From assembly GCA_963728895.1 (NCBI GenBank), contig CAVSLM010000001.1:682001-746000 (forward strand): a DNA stretch of 64,000 nt. Direction: 5' to 3'. Source of the stretch: CAVSLM01 sp963728895. GTDB taxonomy: Bacteria; Pseudomonadota; Gammaproteobacteria; JBBQDK01. The translations under genes and the position numbers were made by a program. Below are positions 48,184-56,319 of the stretch, in pieces (position 1 is the stretch's first letter; each line of letters begins with the position of its first letter). A model generated the notes under the pieces. It saw only the letters and a program-made list of their open reading frames with translations, did not search any database and was not told the origin of the DNA.

Positions 48184-49605
48184 TCAGCGGGCGTAACGGA
48201 GAATATGATCGGCGAGGCCCTTGTAGTCGCCGCCGAAGTGATGGCCGCCGGACATTTTCAGTACCTTGAATCGCTTCGGATCGAGATCGGGACACAGCGG
48301 CGCGGATTCGTCTTCACCGTAGATGCAAAGCAGGTTTTTTCCGGCGAGCTTTTCGACTTCCGGTTTCACTTTGTAGGGCGCGTCCTTCATGCTGCCGGGC
48401 AGCCAGTCGGAGACGCGAAACTCGAAATCGACGCTGTGTTCGGCGCCCAGCAGTGCGATCAGCGACGTTTGCCTGGCCAACACCGGCGCCAGACGGCTGG
48501 CCATAAAAGGCAGCACGTCCGCGCCGCGCGAATAACCGATCAACAGCACCTTCTCCATGTGCCACGACGCGAGATAGTGTTCCAGGATGCGTTGCAGGTC
48601 ATGTCCGGCCTCATCCGGGGTGCGTTTGGACCAGAAGTAATGCAGGGAATCGAGTCCGACCGTTGGAATACCGTGGGTGGCCAACGCGTCGGCCAGGGAT
48701 TTGTCAATGCTGGCCCAGCCGCCGTCACCCGAGATGATCACCGCAAACGTCTGGTGCGGGTGGGGCACCGGGACTTCGATGAGCGGCAGGCCGTTCAGGT
48801 CGCTCGGCCTTCTCGGCTGCCTCGCTTCGACGTCCGCCACAGCCAGCTTGCTGAAGCTTTGCCTGAATTGTGGCATCCAGTTGCGCGGGACGGAAAACCC
48901 GTGGCCGACCCTGGGCAGCTTGACGATCTCGGCGCCGCCGGTTTGGGCTACGAAGCGCGCCGCCGCTTGTGCGTCGCAGACCTGGTCGATATCGCCCTGA
49001 AAGGCGATCCAGGGCGTCGTCAGCTTCGCCGCCGGCAGAAAATCGTAGCCCTTTCCCTTGGCGCCACGTTTGTATTTGAGCCCGCTACCGAGGCACAGCG
49101 GCTTGGACAGTGGCAGGTCGGGGCAGAAGCCGAGGCTGATCCCGCCGCGGAAGGTATTTGGTGGCGCCTGCGCGAGCGTCGCATAGACGAGCGTCGCGCC
49201 CGACGAGTAGCCGACCAGCACCGGCGCGACATAGTCGGGAAAGTCGAAGTGCTTCTGCAGAAACTGGCTCAGGCCCTCGAAATCGGCTGCCGGGTAGCTG
49301 CAGGCCTCCTGGTCGGATTCCAGGCGCTCGAGATACCGCGTGATGTCGATACCGGCGACCATAGCGTTCAGGTCGGCCAAGGACCGGGCCATGTCGACAA
49401 CGCCGAGATTCCAGCCGCCGTCGCCGGAAACGAACAGCACGACCTGTTTCGGATGGGGCGTATCGCGGTAAATGTGAACATCGCCGAAACGACCGAACTG
49501 GACGGTTTCGTCCGGCAAGGGCGCCGCCGCTGATGTATTCGTACAGAAGCACAGGACCAGGACAGTCAATAGTCGATCGCTGTGCAGGCGTCGGGTGCTT
49601 CGCAT
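48184..49605 (-). CDS. acvB: AcvB/VirJ-family lysyl-phosphatidylglycerol hydrolase
   Basis: A 473-residue periplasmic protein with a signal peptide (RLLTVLVLCFCTNTSAAA) and two related halves: VVLFVSGDGGWNLGVVDMAR with VLVGYSSGATLVYATLAQ, and FAVIISGDGGWASIDKSLAD with VLLIGYSRGADVLPFMASRL, a duplicated VirJ-type alpha/beta hydrolase. The C-terminal copy has the Ser nucleophile, Asp and His (KMSGGHHFGGDY). In Agrobacterium and Rhizobium acvB is encoded with the lysyl-PG synthase (lpiA/mprF) and removes the lysyl group; mprF lies two genes upstream here. Confidence 0.9.
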   Translation of the reverse strand: MRSTRRLHSDRLLTVLVLCFCTNTSAAAPLPDETVQFGRFGDVHIYRDTPHPKQVVLFVSGDGGWNLGVVDMARSLADLNAMVAGIDITRYLERLESDQEACSYPAADFEGLSQFLQKHFDFPDYVAPVLVGYSSGATLVYATLAQAPPNTFRGGISLGFCPDLPLSKPLCLGSGLKYKRGAKGKGYDFLPAAKLTTPWIAFQGDIDQVCDAQAAARFVAQTGGAEIVKLPRVGHGFSVPRNWMPQFRQSFSKLAVADVEARQPRRPSDLNGLPLIEVPVPHPHQTFAVIISGDGGWASIDKSLADALATHGIPTVGLDSLHYFWSKRTPDEAGHDLQRILEHYLASWHMEKVLLIGYSRGADVLPFMASRLAPVLARQTSLIALLGAEHSVDFEFRVSDWLPGSMKDAPYKVKPEVEKLAGKNLLCIYGEDESAPLCPDLDPKRFKVLKMSGGHHFGGDYKGLADHILRYAR

Positions 49606-49633
49606 AAGGAGTCCTGAACAGAAGTGGCGGTGG

Positions 49634-50028
49634 TTACGGGAGACCGATCTTGTCGCGCCAACTATGGAAGATCAGTTTGGCCAGCCACAAACCCGGCTGG
49701 CCGCTGCCGAAATGACTCAGCACCAGCGACAGCTCGCCTGTTTGTCCGCCGTGATGGCCAGATTGAAGATACCCAGGCTGATAAGAATCGCGGTCGATGC
49801 CAGAAAGGTTGCGCCCATCGTCCAGTTGCGCAGGGTCTGAACCGCCAGGATATCGCGCTGGCTGTTCATGATGCTCCTTACCCATAACTCGCGAGCGCGA
49901 TGGGCAAACCCCTGAGAGGTGCTCAAGGGGTGTATGCGAATTCTTCTGTTGAGAAGAAGCTGGTAGAACAGTAGCAGTATCAACGCCGCAGGGCTGAGCC
50001 CGAATTCAAGGTATCGTAGCTTTTCCAT
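49634..50028 (-). pseudogene. DUF599 membrane protein, frameshifted and shortened
   Basis: From ATG 50028 (overlapping the mprF end by 23 bases): LEFGLSPAALILLLFYQLLL, then ELWVRSIMNSQRDILAVQTL and RNWTMGATFLASTAILISLG are typical DUF599. Near 49745 the frame shifts; the continuation ELSLVLSHFGSGQPGLWLAK lies in the next frame and stops early at 49634, before the final helices. Function of the family is unknown. Confidence 0.7.
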
Positions 50029-52723
50029 GGCGCGCTTCTGTGCGGGATTCGGTCTTGAATAATATACGCCGGTAGCCACCGGCGACCAGTGCGGCGCTGT
50101 CCACCAGCAAAGTGGGGAGCGCAGTCAGCAGCGGATAGGCGAAATAGCTGCTGCGCCACCTGGGATGGAATTTTTCCTTGAAGCTGCGCAGGCCCTTGTA
50201 GTTATAAAAGCGGTTACCGTGCTCGAAAGCCAGGCGCGCGACCCTCTCGCCGGCGCGCGCGTAGCGTGTTTCGCCCACGCCCCCAAGTGGCGCCATGCCC
50301 AGGCTGAAATACTGGTAACCCTGTGCCCGTGCATACAGGATCAGCTCGACAAACAGGAAGTCCATGGTGCCGGCCGGCGCATCGGGGCGGTGGCGCATCA
50401 GGTCGACACTCAGTTCCCGATGGCTGCCGTAGTCCGGCGTCAGGTTGGCGAAGGCGACGATCCGACCCTTGGCCCTCACCACCCCGATGGGGCTGCGGCG
50501 CAGATAAGCTTCGTTGAAATTGCCGAGTGAGAAACGCTTCTCGGCGGCGCCGCGCTCGGCCAACCAGGCATCGGAAATGGCGCGCAGTATCGGCCACACC
50601 GACGCTTCGAGCGGTTGCTCGAGCAGCTCGAATTCGGCGCCGCCGCGTTTGGCCCGGTTCACGCTGTGACGCAATGCCTCGCCGCGTTTTCCGGCCGTCG
50701 TAAAAGTGGCCAGCTCGACCGTCGCCGTTTCACCGAGCTTGAACAGGGCGAAACCGGCGTCATGGTAGCGGTGAATGTGCGCTTCGCTGACCCCATAGAA
50801 ACAGGGTACCAGATCGTGCCGATCCGCGAAGTCGCGAAACGCGATGATGGCGTCATCGAAGGCTTCGGGATCGCCGCAGGGGTCGCCGAGAGCGATCAGT
50901 CGGTCGCGAATCATCCCGTACTGGATGAACGCCTTGCGGTCGGGTGGCCACAGCAGCATCTTGTCGCCGAGAAACACCAGGTGCGCGAACTGACTGCCCC
51001 CGTACTGGTTCAACACCCGTTCAGCTTCGGACAGCATCTGTGGATCAGCGCTCGCTGGTACCAGTTTCGGGCGCCGATAGAACGACCAGCCGATGAAGGC
51101 CATGGCTGCCGCAGCGGCGACGAGTACGCCGCGGGCGAATCGCGGAGCATCCAGCGTGACTCCGAAACGCGACAGATGCTTCCAGCCCAGGGGGAGGTCC
51201 CCATGAACCCAGTCCCCCAGCCAGGCGAAGCCGATCACCGCGCCGACCAGCCCGGCCAGCCATACAACGCTGCGGCGGCTGAAGAGCGCGTAGCTCTCAC
51301 GATGGAAACGGCTGCGCTGCCGACGCAGCAACAGTGCGATGGCCAGCAAGACAATCGCCTCTTCGTAATCGATGCCTTTTAGGAATGTGAAAATCGCGCC
51401 GCCGACCAGCAGGGCTTGGGTCAGGTGGTAGGCGCTGCGCACCTGTCCGGCAATACCGCGCGAAAGCGCGATGAGCAGGACACCCGCTGCGACCGATAAC
51501 GTATGAGAGATTTCGGTCGCCACCAGCGGTACGTACCTCTGTAGAATCACGAGGCGATCCGTGAGTGCGGGGAACGCGGCCGAGGCGAGCAACAGCACGC
51601 CGGCGCCGAAGGTCAGGTACGCCAGCATGCGTACGCCGAGAGAGGCAAGCGCGTCGAATGGCAGTCGCAACAGGCTCGCAAGCCCACTCTCTCCCCACAG
51701 GCGCGCCAGCGCCACTTGCTGCCAGCGTTCGGTCAGCATCAACTTGTCCGCGCCGAGGTGGACGGCGGCGAACCAGGGCACCAGGTAATAGCAGACGCGG
51801 TACAGGAGCACTCCGGAAACGATCTGTTCCGGCCCTCGGGCCAGGGGCGACAGCAATACGACCAGTGCCGCATCGAGCACGCCGAGGCCGCCCGGGATCA
51901 GACTCAGAATCCCAAGGGTGGAAGCCAATATGAAACCGGAGAGAAATTGCGCCCACGGTATCGCCGCGCCGCTGAAGTCCAGGGCAAGCCACGCGGTCGA
52001 TGCGGCGAGCAGCCAGTCGAGCGTCGAGATTGCGATCAGTACCACGAGTGTTCGCAGGGATTGTGGTGCCAAGCCCTGCAGCACAGTCGCAAACACCCTT
52101 CGGCTCAACACGAAGACATACATGGGCAGGTAGGCCGCAAAGGCACCAAGCGCCAGCCAGGCCACCCAGGCCGGAATCGGCAGTCCGTTCGTGCCCGGTC
52201 CACCCGAGAGCAACAGTGGCCAGCTCAGGACGGCCAGACCCACCGGCCCCGAAACCATGATCAACGTCGAGAACAGCGCGGCACGTCGCGGATCGATACG
52301 CTCTCGAATCATCAGCATCATGCGGATGCCCGACCCCGCAAGGCCGGATAGACCGATGAAATTGTTGAACGTATTGGCTATCCAGGCGTTGCGCATGAGC
52401 GTGCCCGGCGCAATCCGCAGATCGAATGCGCGTGCGGCGCGCCAGTCGTACAGGCTCATGGCAAGCACACCCGTCAGCGCGACGATCTCGATGATCGCCA
52501 ACTGCGGCAGGGAGATGGCTCCGAGCACGGTTCGCAGCGCATGGAGATCCAGTCCGCGCAGCGCGCGGGCGGCGAACACGACGACGGCCACGAGAAACAC
52601 CGCGGGCAGCAGGCGCTTGATCCAGCGGATCCACCGTGATGGTTCGGTTTGTTGTTCGTCGTCGCCTTTGCCCTGCATCCGGGTGGTTGACGAGCGCGCG
52701 TCATCTGGAACATCGGTGACCAT
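50006..52723 (-). CDS. mprF: bifunctional lysylphosphatidylglycerol synthase/flippase MprF
   Basis: A 905-residue protein: about 14 membrane helices (for instance LLPAVFLVAVVVFAARAL; FLSGFILASTLGILSLIPGG with the conserved GGLGVLDA), then a C-terminal DUF2156/GNAT-like synthase domain of about 330 residues with DKMLLWPPDRKAFIQYGMIR, ALGDPCGDPEAFDDAIIAFR, DLMRHRPDAPAGTMDFLFVE and KEKFHPRWRSSYFAYP. It transfers lysine from Lys-tRNA to phosphatidylglycerol and flips the product, lowering envelope negative charge. ATG 52723 has a weak ribosome site; an internal ATG at 52678 is possible. Confidence 0.95.
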   Translation of the reverse strand: MVTDVPDDARSSTTRMQGKGDDEQQTEPSRWIRWIKRLLPAVFLVAVVVFAARALRGLDLHALRTVLGAISLPQLAIIEIVALTGVLAMSLYDWRAARAFDLRIAPGTLMRNAWIANTFNNFIGLSGLAGSGIRMMLMIRERIDPRRAALFSTLIMVSGPVGLAVLSWPLLLSGGPGTNGLPIPAWVAWLALGAFAAYLPMYVFVLSRRVFATVLQGLAPQSLRTLVVLIAISTLDWLLAASTAWLALDFSGAAIPWAQFLSGFILASTLGILSLIPGGLGVLDAALVVLLSPLARGPEQIVSGVLLYRVCYYLVPWFAAVHLGADKLMLTERWQQVALARLWGESGLASLLRLPFDALASLGVRMLAYLTFGAGVLLLASAAFPALTDRLVILQRYVPLVATEISHTLSVAAGVLLIALSRGIAGQVRSAYHLTQALLVGGAIFTFLKGIDYEEAIVLLAIALLLRRQRSRFHRESYALFSRRSVVWLAGLVGAVIGFAWLGDWVHGDLPLGWKHLSRFGVTLDAPRFARGVLVAAAAAMAFIGWSFYRRPKLVPASADPQMLSEAERVLNQYGGSQFAHLVFLGDKMLLWPPDRKAFIQYGMIRDRLIALGDPCGDPEAFDDAIIAFRDFADRHDLVPCFYGVSEAHIHRYHDAGFALFKLGETATVELATFTTAGKRGEALRHSVNRAKRGGAEFELLEQPLEASVWPILRAISDAWLAERGAAEKRFSLGNFNEAYLRRSPIGVVRAKGRIVAFANLTPDYGSHRELSVDLMRHRPDAPAGTMDFLFVELILYARAQGYQYFSLGMAPLGGVGETRYARAGERVARLAFEHGNRFYNYKGLRSFKEKFHPRWRSSYFAYPLLTALPTLLVDSAALVAGGYRRILFKTESRTEARHGKATIP

Positions 52724-52848
52724 GTGTTTCGCAGACTCATCCCTCGGCTGGTGGTCGAGGGATTGTACCTACAACCGGTCTCGAAATCGTTCGAGCGGGA
52801 TGGCGACAGATGCGAGCTGCACAAACGCCGCATCGGGGTAGCACTCGC

Positions 52849-52868
52849 GGCCGGCTGGTGAGATTTTC
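52849..52868 (+). repeat. dispersed repeat GGCCGGCTGGTGAGATTT, copy 2
   Basis: Matches 2912-2929 base for base over 18 positions. It lies 52868 to 52871 beside the antiporter stop codon, between mprF and the antiporter gene. Confidence 0.55.
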
Positions 52869-52870
52869 GG

Positions 52871-54162
52871 CTAGGGTTCCTGGCGCAACTTACGCCGACG
52901 GTAGAGAAGCATCATGGGACGAGCGGAGACGCCGTGCAGCACGATGGAGACGACCACCGCCGTCAGTGTGACGACCGCGATCGGTTCCGCCAGAGGGCCA
53001 GGCAGGCCGTTGTGAACGGCGTACATCAGGTAGTAGACCGAGCCGATGCCCCGGATGCCGAACCACGCGATCAAGTTGCGCTGGTCGCGGGACACAGGCG
53101 CGCCGAGCAGGCCAAGCCATACGGATACAGGTCTTATCACCAGGAACAGCAGCCGCCAGGAACCCCGCCGTACCTGGCGGTGAAGTGGGTGAAGGACAGC
53201 ATGGCGCCGACCACCAGCACCACGGCCAACTCGCCGATCCGCTCCAGTTGTTCGTTGAAACCCGTTACCGCATGCATCATGTTTGCGCTGGCCCGATCGG
53301 CATGTCCGCCCGATTTCCGCACGGTCACGGCGGGGGGTGCGCGGGGCCCGCCGGACTGTTCCTTCACTCTCCGCAGGGCGAGGCCCGCGGCGAACACGGC
53401 GAGAAAGCCATAGGCATGGCCGAGCACGGCGGACCCGTAGGCGAGGGCGATGAGACCCAGTGCCAGGAACTCGTCCAGTCCGACGGATTCCCGGTGCCGG
53501 GCCCGAAGATAGACCACCAGTCTGCCGATCAGCGTGCCCAGGAGTCCGCCGATCAGCAGGCCGCCGGCCGTGGCCCAGAACAGGTCCACTGCCAGCCAGC
53601 GCCATCCCCCCGTGCCCAGATCGTGCAGACCCAGCATGCCGAGACCGAGCATCACGAACGGAAACGCGGCACCGTCGTTGAGGCCGCCCTCGCCAGTGAG
53701 GCTGAAGCGCAGGCGATCGCGATCGCCCGACGATTCGACCTGGACGGCCGAGGCCAGTACCGGATCGGTGGGAGCGAGAATCGCGCCCAGCAGGACGGCC
53801 GCACCCGGAGGCAGACCGAATATCAGCATTGCTGCCGCAGCGATCAGCGCCACGGTCAGCGTCATGGACACGAAGGCCAGGCGCAGCGGCAGCAGCCAAT
53901 GCCGGTTCGACAGGGGTAGCCCCAGCTTCAGTCCGACGGAAAACAGCGATATCAGCACCGCCACCTCGGCGACACGCTCCAGCAGGGCGGCGTGGTTCAG
54001 CGGGTGGGGCGCAAGGACCGCCCACCCGGTTGGACCCAGGGCGAAGCCGACGGCGAGATAGAGCATGGCGGAACTCAGCGGCAACCGTTTCAACAGGGTG
54101 CCGGACAGGACCATGGTGATCAGCAGCACACCGATGATGAGCATCCAAGCGGCGAAGGTCAT
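52871..54162 (-). CDS. NhaP-type cation:proton antiporter, with a frameshift
   Basis: About 430 residues if the two frames are joined. First frame from ATG 54162: LAVGFALGPTGWAVLAPHPL, AVLLGAILAPTDPVLASAVQ (the conserved TDP), FSLTGEGGLNDGAAFPFVML (GxNDG), then a shift at about 53155 where TACGGCGGGGTTCC leads to an early stop. The downstream frame gives RLLFLVIRPVSVWLGLLGAP, LIAWFGIRGIGSVYYLMYAV (FGIRGI motif) and the last helix. A one-base indel in a G run explains both. With the shift, the last ~95 residues are lost. Confidence 0.82.
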
Positions 54163-54487
54163 TGTGGCTGGTGCTCAGGCGGCCGGCGCGTTGCGTCGGG
54201 ATGCGTGGTTAAGCGAGCGTTTCGACGTCCGGACTACGGTCGCATGCCATCGTTCGGATGATTACCGAAGTACTGCAGTACCTGCATCGGGCCACGGGGC
54301 TCAACCAGATCCGCCCTGGAGCACCCGTCTCGTCAAGAATGCGCCACTGCACCGGCGGCATCGGCCAACTGGCATCGGCCACCGGCATCGGCCATGGGTC
54401 ATGGAAGGGCGGTAGGTGACGTTACTCTCGGCGACTCGTCATGCGAACGTCGCCGACTTGATATGATGCGGATAGGGTTCCTGCGAT
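54163..54487. other. intergenic region with a short tandem repeat
   Basis: No gene supported. GGCATCGGCCA occurs three times between about 54357 and 54396 at 13-14-base intervals. The rest is featureless; it would hold the promoter of the antiporter gene. Confidence 0.4.
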
Positions 54488-54619
54488 TCAGGTACCTCTG
54501 GCGATAAAGGGGACCACGTCAGTGCCACGTTTCTTCACCTGCTTGGCCGCCTTCTTTTCCTTCGCCGTCAGCAAGGGACGTTTTTTCGCTTCCTTATTGG
54601 AGCGCTGAGATTTGGACAT
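54488..54619 (-). CDS. 43-residue Lys-rich small protein
   Basis: ATG 54619 to TGA 54488 encodes 43 residues beginning MSKSQRSNKEAKKRPLLTAK, followed by EKKAAKQVKKRGTDVVPFIA and RGT. About one third is Lys/Arg, with an EKKAAKQ helix. Such small basic proteins are widespread in proteobacteria without assigned function; nucleic-acid binding is a guess. AGGAG lies eight bases upstream. The frame is free of stops and its composition is protein-like, unlike neighbouring shadows. Confidence 0.7.
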   Translation of the reverse strand: MSKSQRSNKEAKKRPLLTAKEKKAAKQVKKRGTDVVPFIARGT

Positions 54620-55006
54620 GGGGCAGACTCCTGGTCATGTTGAGGGGACACCGGGTGACGAGGACAGGCGGAGCTCGCGGGTAAGCTGCCCGGGCCGCTC
54701 GGCCACGTCCTGCACTGGGTGCGGAGATGCAAGCATACGCTCGTGCCGAGGGAAAAGCCGGCTATTTGTCGGACGCCGAACGCAAGCCCGATGCGTGCTC
54801 CTTCCCGGTCCTGGATGGTTCTTCTATACCGTGTGGTCCAGACCGTCATCAGATCTGGTCTCGAAACGGACCCAGGCAGGTTTCAATCCCGAATCTACGG
54901 CGGGCGCGCTCTGGCCTTGCCCACCGCCGCGGCATCAGCCAAAGTGGAGGGATTACGTACTGTCGGATGAGGCAAAAGGCGCAGCTGTGATCCCGAACCA
55001 TCTACC
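54620..55006. other. intergenic region, nothing recognised
   Basis: 387 bases between the small basic protein and the dsrC-like gene. Open frames on both strands are Ser/Pro/Arg-rich with no recognisable segment. No tRNA-like fold or strong hairpin was seen. Confidence 0.4.
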
Positions 55007-55435
55007 TCAGTAGCTGGTGCCGAACGAACGGTCGGTGGCTTGGGCGGGGGTACGCAGATTGGCGAGTCGGCTGCCTTGTGTGACCGGCCCTTCTTGGAAA
55101 AGTCGGCGCAGGTACTTGTTGCCGCCCTGGACGGAGAAATTTTCGTTGAGCGCCTTCGCGGTCGTTCGCGCATTGGTCGGCAGGCCATGCTGCAGATAAT
55201 ATTTGCGCATGAACACGATCACTGCCCAATGCTCATCGTTGAAATCGATGCATTCGCGTTCAGCCAGCGCGAATGATTTTCCGCGATCCCAGCACTGTGC
55301 GGCGAGCTCCAGCGAACGGTCGCCGATATTTCTGCCTGAAGTCTCGGTTTCCTGTGGATCTGCAGTATTTGGTTTCAAGTGTGGATGTCCTTGTGAGGTG
55401 TACCGGTGCGCCAGCGGAGTGTCATTCGAATCCAC
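55007..55435 (-). CDS. DsrC/TusE-family protein without C-terminal cysteines
   Basis: A 142-residue protein. After a ~40-residue polar extension comes a DsrC/TusE core: LAERECIDFNDEHWAVIVFM, RKYYLQHGLPTNARTTAKAL and GGNKYLRRLFQEGPVTQGSR. The end, LANLRTPAQATDRSFGTSY, has neither the CysA nor the penultimate CysB that carry sulfur in DsrC and TusE. It therefore cannot perform the normal persulfide/trisulfide relay and may be regulatory or structural. The start is GTG 55435, without a strong ribosome site. A small unknown gene lies 117 bases upstream on the same strand. Confidence 0.85.
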   Translation of the reverse strand: MDSNDTPLAHRYTSQGHPHLKPNTADPQETETSGRNIGDRSLELAAQCWDRGKSFALAERECIDFNDEHWAVIVFMRKYYLQHGLPTNARTTAKALNENFSVQGGNKYLRRLFQEGPVTQGSRLANLRTPAQATDRSFGTSY

Positions 55436-55551
55436 TTCGGGACGAGAGTTGCCCGCGGTCTGAGCCCGGGATCGTGGCGCGCATCGTTGCCCTTCCCGGT
55501 CTGTTCTACGCCCCGGCAGGGTTCTCCACCCGGTCAGACGCTATTGCTGCT

Positions 55552-55776
55552 TCAATTGGAATAGTCGTCCGTCGGGTTGCTCAGCGTCCTCGAAAGATCA
55601 CGCTCCGGCTGCTCGACGGGCATCTCGATAAAGGTCTGAAGCGTGGCGTTGGATTCGAAGTAGATCGTCAGATCGTTGCCGTCGGCGCCGTCGACCACAT
55701 GCGGCCGGTTGTTGACGTCGGTGATTTCGAAGCCGTTGATGGGGTCGGTCGTGCTGATGATATGGGAGTTGTTCAT
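55552..55776 (-). CDS. small unknown protein upstream of the dsrC-like gene
   Basis: 74 residues starting MNNSHIISTTDPINGFEITD; acidic (many Asp/Glu, few Lys), with DGNDLTIYFESNATLQTFIE and a C-terminal NPTDDYSN. GGAGG five bases ahead of ATG 55776 supports the start; an in-frame ATG lies at 55788. No cysteine and no transmembrane helix. It is lower in GC than its surroundings. I do not recognise it; proximity and strand suggest co-expression with the dsrC-like gene. Confidence 0.65.
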   Translation of the reverse strand: MNNSHIISTTDPINGFEITDVNNRPHVVDGADGNDLTIYFESNATLQTFIEMPVEQPERDLSRTLSNPTDDYSN

Positions 55777-56319
55777 AATGCCCTCCATGGGGAATGTCCT
55801 TATTTGGAAAGTAGGGTCTAATAACTGACTAGGTTGGTCAGTTGTTTCCACCATACGCGCTCTGACCCAAACAGCAAGGAGTATCTGGAGTCCGCCCATG
55901 CCGGGGGCCGGGCCGAGGGGGCACACCGACCTGACTCGCAGAGAAGGTTTCATGGACATGGGCTGATGCCGCGGCCGGGTGCGTGCGGCGCGACCCGTCC
56001 TCCTCGATGCCCGGCCTGCGCCTGGCGGGCTGGCCCGTCGGCACGTGATGATCGCGTGTATGATCGCGCGGCAGGCCAGCGCGCATCAGCCGCCCGCCTG
56101 ATTTCGTCCCCACGGCATCCTGATCATCATCATTGTCAGCGTGGTGTAGTGCCACGCGACGCACAGTGGCGGCTCGCCGAGCGGCCGGGAGAATCGAGTG
56201 GAACCAGGTCGGAAGATCGGCAACTTGAAGCACTTCAGGCCTTGGCGCCAAGTCAGGACACAGCTGACGGGAGCGCACAGGGGCGGAAGCGCCGCGCCGG
56301 GGAGGCGTTTCGACGATGG
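55777..56319. other. intergenic region ahead of the glucan synthase gene
   Basis: No gene supported on either strand; frames are Arg/Pro-rich. The region just upstream of 55776 is AT-richer (TAATAACTGACTAGGTTGGTC around 55820) and probably holds the promoter of the small gene. The start of ndvB should be near 56200-56330 but is obscured by frameshifts. Confidence 0.4.

Noticed and set aside
54720..54960. Possible tRNA or integration site ahead of the small basic protein
   Set aside because: GGTTTCAATCCCG resembles a T-loop, but no acceptor stem, anticodon arm or CCA-compatible fold could be drawn around it.
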